Shown here: piece by piece, positions 20,104 to 29,091 of the stretch
Position numbering within the stretch: position 1 is the first letter of the stretch
How the letters are laid out: each line of letters opens with the position of its first letter
NCBI GenBank assembly: GCA_024707265.1
Contig: JANQAB010000003.1
Coordinates: forward strand, 682,001 to 746,000
DNA from: Sporocytophaga sp.
GTDB lineage: Bacteria; Bacteroidota; Bacteroidia; Cytophagales; Cytophagaceae
Reading direction: 5' to 3'
Length of the DNA stretch: 64,000 nucleotides
The notes under the pieces: model-generated
Database searches by the model: none
Told to the model about the DNA's origin: nothing
The model's input: the letters and a program-made list of their open reading frames with translations, nothing else
Translations under genes and position numbers: made by a program

Positions 20104-20760
20104 ATGCTTTCTAAAATTTACTTACTTCTGTTGGTATTTTTATTCATTGCCAATACACTTTATGCTCAAACTCCGAATCACATAGATGATGAGCTTCCAC
20201 CGATTAGCTATATATACAAATCAGGAAAGCTAATTACAATTAAGGATACCATTCCTTGCTTTATACTGGATAGAGATAACGACTACTACAACAAAGGAAA
20301 GATTAAATATAAAATATCATCTGATGCTTCAAAGCCATTAAAAATAAAATCTAAGGATATACTGCATCTAGAAATAGATGGCTATCCTCCACTAGACCGG
20401 TTTTCATTTGGTACTAAATCTTACCTATTGGTCAGGCTTGTTGATGGAGAGGTAAAAATCTATGGAGGAGAAGTTGAAAGTTTAGGTTTTAATACAACAA
20501 TTCCCAGTAGTGGAATGCCATATGCTCCCCAACCTATCTATACAAAAAACAAATCATACAAACGGTTCATCGTTAGAGGGAAAATGTTCTATGAAATAGA
20601 TCGTATAAATAAATATCAGGCAAAGAGAATTTTCTTCGATAACGCGGAATTGAATAACGAAATTGAAAATTTAACTGATCAGCAAATTTTAAAAAACATA
20701 CAGCTATTAGTTCAAAGGTATAACCATTCTCTTAAACTCAATACGAATGAAAGTAAGTAA
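20104..20760 (+). CDS. Secreted protein, tandem paralogue 3
   Basis: A 218-residue paralogue with signal peptide (ends near LYAQ). It has GKLITIKDTIPCFILDR, KIKYKIS, LKIKSKDILHLEID, LDRFSFG and VDGEVKIYGG, then a C-terminal helical part. It shares the DTIxCF motif with its neighbours. Its 3' end overlaps the following membrane-protein gene by 14 nt, which suggests co-translation. Function unknown. Confidence 0.85.
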   Translation: MLSKIYLLLLVFLFIANTLYAQTPNHIDDELPPISYIYKSGKLITIKDTIPCFILDRDNDYYNKGKIKYKISSDASKPLKIKSKDILHLEIDGYPPLDRFSFGTKSYLLVRLVDGEVKIYGGEVESLGFNTTIPSSGMPYAPQPIYTKNKSYKRFIVRGKMFYEIDRINKYQAKRIFFDNAELNNEIENLTDQQILKNIQLLVQRYNHSLKLNTNESK

Positions 20761-21259
20761 TAAGATGCTCATTGCAGCAATCGCTATTGGTTTTGTGACA
20801 ATAACTTTCAACATTATGTTTGAAAGCGATGATTTAAAACGCTGGGCAAATCTTGCAGAAGTCACTGCAGAATATGCAGGTTTTTATCTGCTTTATAAAA
20901 ACGGGACTTTCAAAGAATCCCCACTGTTTAGATTCACAAGTATATCCATAGCAATGGTTTTTATTGGAAGCATCTTAAAAATAATGCATTGGCCAGGTGC
21001 AGGTCCGGTTATTGGACTTGCCATAATCTCAATTGTCGTATTATATTCCGTTCATTTTAATTCGAAACGTCCCAAACAAGTATTAGACTGGGGAAAATTA
21101 CTGATTCTGATTTTGGTACTTTCAGGACGATCGTTTCGTTTCTTTCACTGGAAAAATGGTTATGAGTTACAATACATATCTACCTTTGCATTTCTGTGCT
21201 TTATACTTTATTACATAATAACCAGCCTGAAATCAGGAAGTTTATCTTTGGATAATTGA
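20747..21259 (+). CDS. Small integral membrane protein with HWPGAG motif
   Basis: The 170-residue protein has about five membrane helices and the sequence ILKIMHWPGAGP in the middle. The KIMHWPGAG motif is found in GldL and other Bacteroidota membrane proteins, but the length and lack of the GldL cytoplasmic tail argue against GldL itself. It overlaps paralogue 3 and precedes paralogue 4, so it likely works with this secreted family, for instance as a membrane partner. Function is not known. Confidence 0.65.
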   Translation: MKVSNKMLIAAIAIGFVTITFNIMFESDDLKRWANLAEVTAEYAGFYLLYKNGTFKESPLFRFTSISIAMVFIGSILKIMHWPGAGPVIGLAIISIVVLYSVHFNSKRPKQVLDWGKLLILILVLSGRSFRFFHWKNGYELQYISTFAFLCFILYYIITSLKSGSLSLDN

Positions 21260-21362
21260 TCCTCTTATCAAGTTATCATTTTCAGATCTTAGGTTTTCAA
21301 ATACTATTATAGAAATTTCAGTTTCATACTTTTAATAAATAATCTCAACCTAAAATTATATC

Positions 21363-22023
21363 ATGCGACTTTTTTTAATTCAACTTATCTTTCTATTTCT
21401 AATCAGTTTAATGCATTTGTCAAGTCAGGCTCAGGACGATTTATATGGTGAGCCCAGAAAAAAAAAGTGATACTGTAAATGTTAAACAGAAAGAACCATA
21501 TATACAGGGTAAAATTGTTACTATGTCTAATGAGACAATCAATTGCTTTATCTACAATCAAGAGCGTTACTATGAAGGAAAGATAAAGTACAAAGTAAAT
21601 ATTGATGATAAGAAAATACTGAAAATAAAACCAGAGAAAATACAACATTTATCAATTGATACTGTCACTTATGACAGGGTTTATTACGGAAGTTATTCTT
21701 TTCTTATGTTAAAACTGGTGAATGGACCTGTAAAGTTATATGATAATATTTCTCTAAAATCGACAGGCCCTGTCTTACTGCCTTTCGGTTCCCCTTCGAG
21801 TATCACATTTATTGAGAGGCGTTGTTATATTGTAAAAAACAGCAATGTTTATAAATTATCACGCTATACATTCAGAGATGATCTTAAAAAAGTGTTCGCT
21901 GGCAATGAAACATACTTAAAGCTCTTAGCAGAAATTAAGTATGGTGATTTTATTAAAGATTTAGAAAAAATTATATCTGGCTATAATGATGAATTATTAA
22001 AAGGAACAATGCTTTTGCATTAA
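21363..22023 (+). CDS. Secreted protein, tandem paralogue 4 (frame disrupted after signal peptide)
   Basis: The core (from 21445) has GKIVTMSNETINCFIYNQ with the conserved Cys, KIKYKVN, LKIKPEK, YDRVYYG, VNGPVKLYD and the C-terminal LKKVFAGN...SGYNDE region of the family. Its signal peptide is in another frame: the ATG at 21363 starts a hydrophobic leader ending in SSQAQDD, then a run of nine A (21458-21466) shifts the frame. Removing one A joins both into a 219-residue protein. Without the repair, translation from 21445 would give a protein with no export signal. Confidence 0.75.
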
Positions 22024-22190
22024 AAATTACTGTCGGTAAAAATAGTTAAGCATAAAAGAAGCCTTATAAACAGATTTTATATATGGGATCCTAATTGATA
22101 AGAACATTAAAAGTAAATGACAAAAGATATCATCTATTATTCAAGCAATAATACCGGTAAAATCGATTTAAAAAAAGATTTAAGAGTCTA

Positions 22191-22952
22191 TCAGATGTGA
22201 GAGTTAGTTGGCAAAACTTCGCTTTTAGCTTTTTCAATTTCTTTGACTTCTGAAAGATTATATTTTCCTGTCTTGGCGTTGTACATTACTTTAAAAAGCT
22301 CTGCTAATGTCAAAAAATAATGATAAAACTTAACACTACTTTTTCTGTCTGCGCTTTTCCAGGTGATAGGTAGTTCTTTAATTCCCAGATTCAATTTTTT
22401 AGCTAAAAATAAAATCTCAAAGTCAAATCCGAACCCACTAAGCTTTTGTCTGCTAAAAAGTATTTTAGCCGGTTTATTTAAAAATAATTTAAACCCGCAT
22501 TGACTATCTTGAATTCCTGGAACTAGTATTTGAATAAACAGATTTCCGATCTTACCTAGAAGCACTTTAAGAAATGAATTATTGACATTAGAATCACTAA
22601 GACCGCGTGAACCTATGACAATTGGGGTTTCATCGGTTATATATTGTTTTAATTTAACAAACTCAACGATAGGAACCGACAGGTCGGCATCAGTCAAGAG
22701 GATTAAGTCACCTGAGGCTGCCAACATTCCGGTTTTAACCGCCATGCCCTTTCCCTGATTAATTCCTAACTTTATTACTTCTACATTTTTAAAAGCACAT
22801 CCATTAATAAGCTCTACGGAATTATCCGAACTCCCATCATCAACAATAATTACTTCCACTTCTTCTTCTTTGAAAAAAGAATTAATTGTAGATATAGACT
22901 CTACAATTTTCTGAGATTCGTTAAATACTGGGATAACTATGGAGATCTTCAT
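22191..22952 (-). CDS. Family 2 glycosyltransferase, polyprenyl/dolichyl-phosphate glucosyltransferase-like
   Basis: The 253-residue protein is a GT-A glycosyltransferase: ISIVIPVFNES at the start, VEVIIVDDGSSDNS, LLTDADLSVP as the metal-binding DxD region, and QDSQCGFKLF further on. The order and the last motif match ALG5-type dolichyl-phosphate beta-glucosyltransferases and their bacterial undecaprenyl-phosphate relatives. It has no C-terminal membrane segments. It lies 4 nt after a methyltransferase gene, likely one operon for surface glycan or lipid-linked sugar metabolism. The ATG at 22952 is preferred over the TTG one codon upstream. Confidence 0.85.
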   Translation of the reverse strand: MKISIVIPVFNESQKIVESISTINSFFKEEEVEVIIVDDGSSDNSVELINGCAFKNVEVIKLGINQGKGMAVKTGMLAASGDLILLTDADLSVPIVEFVKLKQYITDETPIVIGSRGLSDSNVNNSFLKVLLGKIGNLFIQILVPGIQDSQCGFKLFLNKPAKILFSRQKLSGFGFDFEILFLAKKLNLGIKELPITWKSADRKSSVKFYHYFLTLAELFKVMYNAKTGKYNLSEVKEIEKAKSEVLPTNSHI

Positions 22953-22956
22953 CAAT

Positions 22957-23682
22957 TTATTTTTTCAATTTACCCTTAGCTACACAAGTTAAACCGAACA
23001 ATCTATTGTTTGAAAAAATAGAATTCTCAAGTGTAAAATATTTTATCAGAATATTGTTTGCCAATGAAAATATAGGCTTCATATCACTTTTAGCCTCTTT
23101 ATTACTACCTCCAGATAATTTTCTTTTTAGGTAAGCTGCTGGATATAAACTTCCAAATATGTAATGTACTGAATATATTTCCTGATCTACCAATAAGCGC
23201 GCTAGACTTTCAACTGTGTATCTGCGATAATGTCCCAAATAAACATCGTGTCCAGACCAGATATTTTCAAAAGCAGGGACAGTAATAAAGAAATAATTAT
23301 TGTTTCCTTCACATCTGCTAACTATTTCCTGTAAAAACTTTTTATCATCTTCAATGTGTTCCAAAACATCCATCATGATGATTATCGTGTTTGAAATAGA
23401 ATCAGGAAGATTTACAATACGCTTTGTCCGGGTACCAATGCATTCGTTTATATCTTCTTCAGAATATCCAATATCGCATTGTATTATGTCTCCAACTTTA
23501 TCACCAAATTGTTCAGAGATTTCATTTGAAAAAAAACCAGACCCAGAACCAATATCGAGGATATTTAAGTTCCTCTCTTGACTAACAATTTTTTCAACAA
23601 AAGACAACAATGGTTTTTTCTTCGTTTGATAATACCAATGTGTATTTTGATCAATACCGGAATTAAGTTCTTTTAGGTCCAT
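22957..23682 (-). CDS. SAM-dependent class I methyltransferase
   Basis: The 241-residue protein has the SAM-binding loop ILDIGSGSGFFSNEI, an acidic motif near QCDIGYSE and MMDVLEHIEDDKKFL, the usual signature of class I methyltransferases. The substrate is not evident. It directly precedes the glycosyltransferase gene (4-nt gap). I chose the ATG at 23682 because the 25 codons upstream overlap the decayed transposase remnant and do not look like protein. Confidence 0.8.
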   Translation of the reverse strand: MDLKELNSGIDQNTHWYYQTKKKPLLSFVEKIVSQERNLNILDIGSGSGFFSNEISEQFGDKVGDIIQCDIGYSEEDINECIGTRTKRIVNLPDSISNTIIIMMDVLEHIEDDKKFLQEIVSRCEGNNNYFFITVPAFENIWSGHDVYLGHYRRYTVESLARLLVDQEIYSVHYIFGSLYPAAYLKRKLSGGSNKEAKSDMKPIFSLANNILIKYFTLENSIFSNNRLFGLTCVAKGKLKK

Positions 23683-23723
23683 TTTATAAAAATAATACAT
23701 AAAAAAAATTATTCCCATAAATT

Positions 23724-24054
23724 TTAGATTTTTTTGATATTGAATAGAAAAAAACACATCAGAATCTTTGTCTTACATGATAATTTGGACCTTGCTTGAC
23801 AAAGAGCACTTGAACTTGGAAATAATGCAGCTGATAGACCCAAACTATCAAAATAAGAATTGATCTCCTTCTGGTAAGAACCATTATCTTTCTGTAACAG
23901 AAAGATTATCAGGTCTGAAAAATTAAAAGCTCGATCTCTTGTAAAATTATTTACCGACAGTCTATTACGGTCGATAAAATTTTCTTCATATATTTGCGTG
24001 GTAAGGTTTTCAAGGACTTTACAAGTTACTTTACTATGAGAAGCTCCTATTACG
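23724..24054 (-). pseudogene. Remnant of an IS4-type transposase N-terminus
   Basis: The minus strand from about 24054 to a stop at 23724 encodes a stretch that resembles the N-terminal domain of IS4-family transposases: YEENFIDRNRLSVNNFTRDR, then LIIFLLQKDNGSYQKEI, then ALCQARSKL, which matches the usual FxRxR / fLLn / AFsqARkKL pattern. There is no start codon in the expected place and no DDE catalytic domain, so it is a fragment. It lies in the gap 23683-24147. It probably marks an old insertion followed by deletion. Confidence 0.65.
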
Positions 24055-24070
24055 GGGCTTTTCTTTTTTT
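24038..24070 (+). terminator. Strong intrinsic-terminator hairpin without an obvious gene
   Basis: A 10-bp stem (24038-24047 with 24054-24063, including GU pairs) with a 6-nt loop is followed by seven T residues (24064-24070). On the plus strand nothing upstream codes in that direction for about 350 bp. It may end an unrecognised small RNA or be a leftover of an insertion edge. Confidence 0.5.
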
Positions 24071-24147
24071 CTACCCAAATCTAATAATTACACCCGTTTA
24101 TTCACATAGTTTTACTTTATTTTGCCTTAACTTAATGGCATTAATTA

Positions 24148-24594
24148 ATGATTATTAAAAGACAGTATGACAAAATTCAAACAATTATAGACCAGATAAA
24201 GTCTAAACAACTTGTTCTTATTTCTGCAAAAGATGAAGCTATCAATGCTATTTCCCCGCAATTTAGAAATGATTTTGATAATGCCTTTGGCGCTAACCTT
24301 AGAAATCTTGGATTCCGACAATCCTATATAGCTGTTTTTCACAATGGCAAACTTGTTAATGAATCCATTGGTGCGAACAATTTGGTTGAATATTGGGGAC
24401 AATTTTATGACCTTAATTTTTACGTTAAAAGCGCAGGCGCATCTCAGGGAAATGAGTCAAATATTAAAATCAACAACATAGAATTTTCACCAAACAACCG
24501 AGGATTAAATGTTGTTTCACTTGAAGAAGCTTCTCCTGGCAAATTTATCTTTAATTCCTTTAATTTTGATACCTACGAAAAATCGTATCAATAA
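24148..24594 (+). CDS. ILEI/FAM3-like protein with the two halves in swapped order
   Basis: The 148-residue protein matches the interleukin-like ILEI (FAM3) fold in pieces. Residues about 10-78 (LVLISAKDEA...LGFRQSYIAVFHNGK) resemble the C-terminal half of ILEI domains (GTIVLMxxxDE...NLGFRDNWVF). Residues about 89-145 (FYVKSAGASQG...NNRGLNVVSLEE...NSFNFDTY) resemble the N-terminal half (FxxxSGxA...RGINVALxxG...FDM). The halves are thus in the reverse order. Either it is a circular permutant or a slice of a tandem-domain gene. A stop precedes the ATG. No signal peptide is seen. Function unknown. Confidence 0.6.
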   Translation: MIIKRQYDKIQTIIDQIKSKQLVLISAKDEAINAISPQFRNDFDNAFGANLRNLGFRQSYIAVFHNGKLVNESIGANNLVEYWGQFYDLNFYVKSAGASQGNESNIKINNIEFSPNNRGLNVVSLEEASPGKFIFNSFNFDTYEKSYQ

Positions 24595-24602
24595 TCTGCT
24601 TG

Positions 24603-24649
24603 AATCAATACCCGTTCAAAATTATCAATAAATTGAGCGGGTATTGATT
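24603..24649. terminator. Long inverted repeat after the ILEI-like gene
   Basis: A 12-bp perfect stem (24603-24614 with 24638-24649) with a 23-nt loop that can form further pairs lies just after the stop at 24594. There is no T-tract, so termination is likely but not certain. Confidence 0.45.
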
Positions 24650-24680
24650 TGATCAAGAATTCAACCATCTTAGTAAAAAA

Positions 24681-25646
24681 ATGAAAAAGATAGCTAGAGC
24701 ATTCTTCATTGTTTTCATAGTATTTTTCATTTTCACCAACATTGTAGCCATCTTTCACAGCTATAAATTCACTCATTTTTCGTCAGAAAAACTGGCAAAG
24801 CCTAAGAAACCCGAAGATCTGACCAAAGCAGAAAAACTTAAAATAATGCTTCTGGGAATAAGGATTCCCAAGCCTTCGAATGACAAAAAACCTCATCAGA
24901 AATTTAAAACTATAGTACTTCAAAGCAACAAGAAAATAGAATGCTGGAGCATTAGAAATGAGGAATCCAAAGGTACTGTCATTCTTTTTCACGGATATGG
25001 CGGAAAAAAGTCTTCTATGATAGATAAAGCAGATGTATTTCTTGACCTCGGTTATAATGTTTTTATGGTTGATTTTATAGGTTCCGGTGGATCAGAAGGA
25101 TTACAAACAACTATTGGATATAAAGAAGCTGAAAATGTAAAAAGTGCATATGATTACATAAAAGAAAATGGTGAAAGAAATATTTTTCTATTCGGAACAT
25201 CAATGGGAGCAGCAGCAATTATGAAAGCCCTTGCCGATTACCCTTTGGAGCCTAAAGGAATCATTATTGAATGTCCTTTTAGAACGATGTATGAAGCCAC
25301 CAAAGCAAGGTTTAAAGCTGTTGGAGCGCCTGTCTTTCCAATGGCCGGGCTGGTTGTCTTTTGGGGAGGACTAACAAACGGATTCTGGGCCTTTGATCAT
25401 AACCCTGTTGAATATGCCAGGAAAATTAAATGTAATACACTCTTACTTTATGGCGAGCAGGATAAAAGAGTTAGCAGAGAAGAAATCAATGCTATATATT
25501 CCAACCTCCATTGCTCAAAAGAACTAAAAACTTATCCTTTGGCAGGCCATGTAAATTACCTTTTGAAATATAAAACAGAGTGGACTCAAGACATTGGTAC
25601 ATTTCTCGATCAAACCAATATTTCAATTTTTTCCAATCATCAGTAG
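24681..25646 (+). CDS. Membrane-anchored alpha/beta hydrolase
   Basis: The 321-residue protein begins with an uncleaved-looking membrane helix (residues 8-28) followed by an alpha/beta hydrolase domain. The oxyanion strand is VILFHGYGGKKSS, the nucleophile elbow GTSMGA, the acid Asp in YGEQDKRV and the His in AGHVNYL. It resembles the broad group of BAAT/acyl-CoA-thioesterase-like and prolyl-oligopeptidase-like serine hydrolases; substrate unknown. It stands alone with no obvious operon partner. Confidence 0.85.
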   Translation: MKKIARAFFIVFIVFFIFTNIVAIFHSYKFTHFSSEKLAKPKKPEDLTKAEKLKIMLLGIRIPKPSNDKKPHQKFKTIVLQSNKKIECWSIRNEESKGTVILFHGYGGKKSSMIDKADVFLDLGYNVFMVDFIGSGGSEGLQTTIGYKEAENVKSAYDYIKENGERNIFLFGTSMGAAAIMKALADYPLEPKGIIIECPFRTMYEATKARFKAVGAPVFPMAGLVVFWGGLTNGFWAFDHNPVEYARKIKCNTLLLYGEQDKRVSREEINAIYSNLHCSKELKTYPLAGHVNYLLKYKTEWTQDIGTFLDQTNISIFSNHQ

Positions 25647-25915
25647 TATTTACCTCCGGAATAAATGGAAGAAAAAATAAACTACTATTACAGTCCATCC
25701 CTGAAATAAGAAGCTCAAAATTAAATGTGGATATTTTTTAACTTTATTCAGAAAAAATTACATTCTCCCTACAAAATATTTATCCAGTGCTAATCATTCT
25801 GAAAATCAGTAAACAAAATTAAATTTTCAGGTTAATTATGAGTAATTTGATACTTTATTCTTTTTGCTGAAAAACGAATAAATTACTAAAATTGTCGGTT
25901 TAAACAATTAAAACA

Positions 25916-26372
25916 ATGGCACAGGATCAGGCTACAATTGACCAAAATCACAAAAAATTTATTCAACAGGTTGTTGAAACAGAACTGGTATGGGGACTAG
26001 AAACAGAAGACGGATTTGCGACCTCTTCTTCTATGGAATATGAAGATGCAGATGTTATTGCATTCTGGTCAGATGAAGCGTCTGCTGCCGCCTGCGCAGG
26101 TGAAGACTGGGCTGAATACACACCAGCTTCTATCCCCTTGGGCGACTTTCTTGAAAACTGGTGTATAGGTATGCAAGAAGATGGCTTGCTTGCAGGGACC
26201 AATTGGGATACGGACCTTACCGGCACAGAACTTGAACCACTTGATTTAGCTCTTGAAATCCTGGATGCACTAAAAGCAAAAGGCAAAAAAAATTCAATTA
26301 CAAGGATTTGCATCTCAAGAAATATTTGCTGAGGAACTGAAAAAAGCCTGGGAAGAAACTGAAGGCGAATAA
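25916..26372 (+). CDS. DUF2750 protein (frame disrupted near the 3' end)
   Basis: The first 120 residues match DUF2750: FIQQVVETELVWGL, FWSDEASAAACAGEDWAEY and IPLGDFLENWCIGMQEDGL. These proteins are small, acidic and uncharacterised. The frame changes at an A8 run (26285-26292). With one A removed the protein continues as GKKIQLQGFASQEIFAEELKKAWEE and ends at 26372 (151 residues); unrepaired it ends early at 26332 in an unrelated basic tail. The gap 25647-25915 upstream is AT-rich and holds nothing else I can name. Confidence 0.75.
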
Positions 26373-26416
26373 TAATTTCTCTCAAACATTAAGTCACTTT
26401 TAAGATTGTTGACATT

Positions 26417-26450
26417 CTACATGTTTTTCACCAAATTGAAAAACATGTAG
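26417..26450. terminator. 14-bp perfect inverted repeat, possible terminator
   Basis: The arms 26417-26430 and 26437-26450 are perfectly complementary with a 6-nt loop. It follows the repaired DUF2750 stop by 44 bp. There is no T-tract. The arms themselves end in a T5/A5 pairing, so it could act in either direction. Confidence 0.5.
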
Positions 26451-26576
26451 AAGGGTCATCATCTGTAGATTTTTATAATCTCTGTATGATAAATCATTAC
26501 AGAGCTTTTACTCTTTATTGTTCCCCCTACTGTAAAGTTTTAAAATTTCAATTTTATTACCCTTTAAGTTGTATAA

Positions 26577-27926
26577 ATGAATCACAGTCAAATCATTGAT
26601 TTCATAGAGCAGAATTCTATTCAGAAAATAAAATTTGCGTTTACTGATATAGATGGTGTGCTTCGAGGGAAAATTATCCATCGTGACAAATTTCTGAAAG
26701 GCCTTAAGGAAAACATAGGCTTCTGCGATGTCGTGTTTGGGTGGGATAGCGGAGATGCTTGTTATGACAATGTTAAAGTGACAGGATGGCATTCAGGATA
26801 TCCTGACGCTCCCTGCGCTATAGACCTTTCTACTTTCAGAAAAATTCCATGGGAAAATGATCTCCCATTCTTTATTGCAGATTTTAGCTGTAAGCCTTTG
26901 GCAGCTTGTCCGAGAAGCTTATTGAAATCAATAGAGAAACAATGCATTGAAATGGGCTTTCATGCCGAGTTTGCTCAGGAATTCGAATGGTTTAATTTTA
27001 GAGAAACGCCACAAACATTAAAAGAGAAAGAGTTTACCAAACTCAATCCCCTTACTCCTGGCATGTTTGGATACTCCGTCTTAAGACCTTCATATGAAAC
27101 TACCTATTATCACAATCTCTTTGATTTACTATTAAAATTTGATGTACCTCTGGAAGGGCTTCATACCGAAACGGGGCCTGGAGTTTATGAAGCAGCTCTG
27201 CTCAGGGACAGTGTTTTAAATGCAGCAGACAAAGCTTCATTATTCAAAACAGGTGTGAAAGAAATTGCTTACAAAAATGGTATCATGGCTACATTCATGG
27301 CTAAATGGAATGAAGAACTACCCGGATGTAGCGGACATATCCACCAAAGCCTTTGGAGTCTCGACAAATCAGACAACCTTTTCTTTGACCCAGTTAAAGA
27401 AAATAAAATGAGTGACCTTTTTAAACAATATCTGGCTGGCCAACTTTATTGTCTTCCATTTATTCTGCCAATGTATGCCCCTACCATTAACAGCTACAAA
27501 AGACTTGTTGAAGGTGCCTGGGCTCCTACAACCATTACCTGGGGAATTGATAACAGAACAACTGCTTTGCGTGTATTAAATACCTCAAAAGACCTGACAA
27601 GACTAGAAACCAGAGTTCCCGGCTCAGATAGCAACCCTTATCTGGCAATGGCTGCTGCACTTGCTTCCGGGCTGTATGGAATAAAACATCAACTGAAACT
27701 TGAGGCCTTACCAACAGAGGGAAACGGCTATAAAAATCTTGAGAACGGCAAACTACCATCTAACCTTCTAGAGGCAAGTCTGGCAATGAAAAACAGTCCT
27801 GTTGCTGTAGAACTCTTTGACTCTGCATTCGTCGACCACTTTGTCAGCACTCGAGAATGGGAATGGAGACAATTTTCTAAGCACGTTACAGATTGGGAAT
27901 TAAAAAGATACTTTGAAATCATTTAA
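26577..27926 (+). CDS. Glutamine-synthetase-family ligase
   Basis: The 449-residue protein has the two-domain glutamine synthetase fold. The N-terminal beta-grasp part includes FAFTDIDGVLRGK. The catalytic domain shows ETGPGVYE (metal ligands), GCSGHIHQSL, NSYKRL, NRTTALRV and RLETRVPGSDSNPYLA. All the usual active-site residues appear present. The beta-grasp form and the GPGVYE variant place it with the GlnA-like/gamma-glutamyl-amine ligases (PuuA, FluG-type) rather than with assimilatory GlnA. It is followed by a kinase-like and a HAD gene in the same direction, so it may make a gamma-glutamyl or related amide that those enzymes process. Confidence 0.8.
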   Translation: MNHSQIIDFIEQNSIQKIKFAFTDIDGVLRGKIIHRDKFLKGLKENIGFCDVVFGWDSGDACYDNVKVTGWHSGYPDAPCAIDLSTFRKIPWENDLPFFIADFSCKPLAACPRSLLKSIEKQCIEMGFHAEFAQEFEWFNFRETPQTLKEKEFTKLNPLTPGMFGYSVLRPSYETTYYHNLFDLLLKFDVPLEGLHTETGPGVYEAALLRDSVLNAADKASLFKTGVKEIAYKNGIMATFMAKWNEELPGCSGHIHQSLWSLDKSDNLFFDPVKENKMSDLFKQYLAGQLYCLPFILPMYAPTINSYKRLVEGAWAPTTITWGIDNRTTALRVLNTSKDLTRLETRVPGSDSNPYLAMAAALASGLYGIKHQLKLEALPTEGNGYKNLENGKLPSNLLEASLAMKNSPVAVELFDSAFVDHFVSTREWEWRQFSKHVTDWELKRYFEII

Positions 27927-27986
27927 TCATACCTGCTAAATATTTTAAAATTACCTTACAGACAAAGGGAATTAATAACTCTGAAA

Positions 27987-29030
27987 ATGAAAATTATAGA
28001 TTACTCTCTAATTATAAAAGAAGCCTGGAAAAACTTTGATGCATCCAAAACCATTTCTAAAATTGAAGATATCAGCGCAAAGGTTTCTACTAATCACGTG
28101 TTCAGAGTAACCTTTGACGATGAAGATTTAATTATAGCCAAGCTATCTTATTTTGGAAAGTATGAACACTTCAAAGAAGACCACAGACTTATCCATGCCC
28201 TATCAAATAATCTGCTCTTTCCCTTTGAAAATGTACTGGCCAAATCGCTCGTCAAAAACAACAAGGTATATACTTACAGATATCAGGAAAAACTTACAGA
28301 TGCATGGGTTGTATTTTACAATCCCATACGCGTTATGGAAAAGCTCCCAAGGCGATTAGAAGAGGAACATATTATCAAGCTCGGAAGAGAGATTGCTAAA
28401 TTTCATAAAGCCTGTGCCAAAGTAAAAAACGTACTCCCCAAATCTTCCAAAACACTTGTGTCAGATATCGAACATCTCCTTGAGATCCTTGATACTGAAG
28501 ATGGACAATATGAGCACAGAATGCATGTTGACTACCTAAGAAATCAGTGTAAAACTTTTCTCAAGAATATTGAACTGCTGAATTATAAATCCTTTGAAAA
28601 CATTCCAGTCTTTGTAGATTGGAACATTGGAAATTTTTCTGTAACAGATAAACTTGAATTATTCTCCCGCTGGGACTATGACTGGTTTAGGATGAGCTCA
28701 AGAGTATTAGACTTCTATTTTTTCAGCAGAGTCGTTTCAGATATTGGAGACAGAACAGTATTCAGTTATGTAATAGGACCATTAATGGAAGACAGATTTA
28801 TTCTTTTCCTGAAAGAGTATCATAAAGTATTTCCACTTACAAGAAATGAAATTCTTTTCCTGAAAGAATCATACAGATTCTTTATTTTGAATTATGTAAT
28901 CAAGCATGGTAGATACTTCTTTCATGAGATATATGCAACCAAACTTCAAAGAGAAGCTTATGAAACCTACTTCCCTTCCATAGAAAAAGAATTCAATGCA
29001 GATAGAATCTTAAATGAGCTTCAATTATAA
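27987..29030 (+). CDS. Aminoglycoside-phosphotransferase-like kinase
   Basis: The 347-residue protein resembles the APH/choline-kinase fold. A nucleotide-binding N-lobe is plausible (VFRVTFDDEDLIIAKLSY). The catalytic loop reads VFVDWNIGNFSV, keeping Asp and Asn of the usual HxDxxxxN but lacking the His, and the metal-binding motif is RWDYDWF in place of IDW. It should phosphorylate a small molecule; the substrate is not known. It lies 60 bp after the GS-like gene and 61 bp before the HAD gene. Confidence 0.7.
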   Translation: MKIIDYSLIIKEAWKNFDASKTISKIEDISAKVSTNHVFRVTFDDEDLIIAKLSYFGKYEHFKEDHRLIHALSNNLLFPFENVLAKSLVKNNKVYTYRYQEKLTDAWVVFYNPIRVMEKLPRRLEEEHIIKLGREIAKFHKACAKVKNVLPKSSKTLVSDIEHLLEILDTEDGQYEHRMHVDYLRNQCKTFLKNIELLNYKSFENIPVFVDWNIGNFSVTDKLELFSRWDYDWFRMSSRVLDFYFFSRVVSDIGDRTVFSYVIGPLMEDRFILFLKEYHKVFPLTRNEILFLKESYRFFILNYVIKHGRYFFHEIYATKLQREAYETYFPSIEKEFNADRILNELQL

Positions 29031-29091
29031 CCATTAGAACACGCAATAGAGATCTTTACCTTTACTTATTACTTAAAACTTATTACTCAAA

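Noticed and set aside
22117-22200. 27-codon ORF after paralogue 4
   Set aside because: It has no clear ribosome site, no similarity to the paralogues that I can see and overlaps the glycosyltransferase gene end.
23683-23757. Longer N-terminus of the methyltransferase at 22957
   Set aside because: The extension overlaps the transposase remnant and has no homology-like features.
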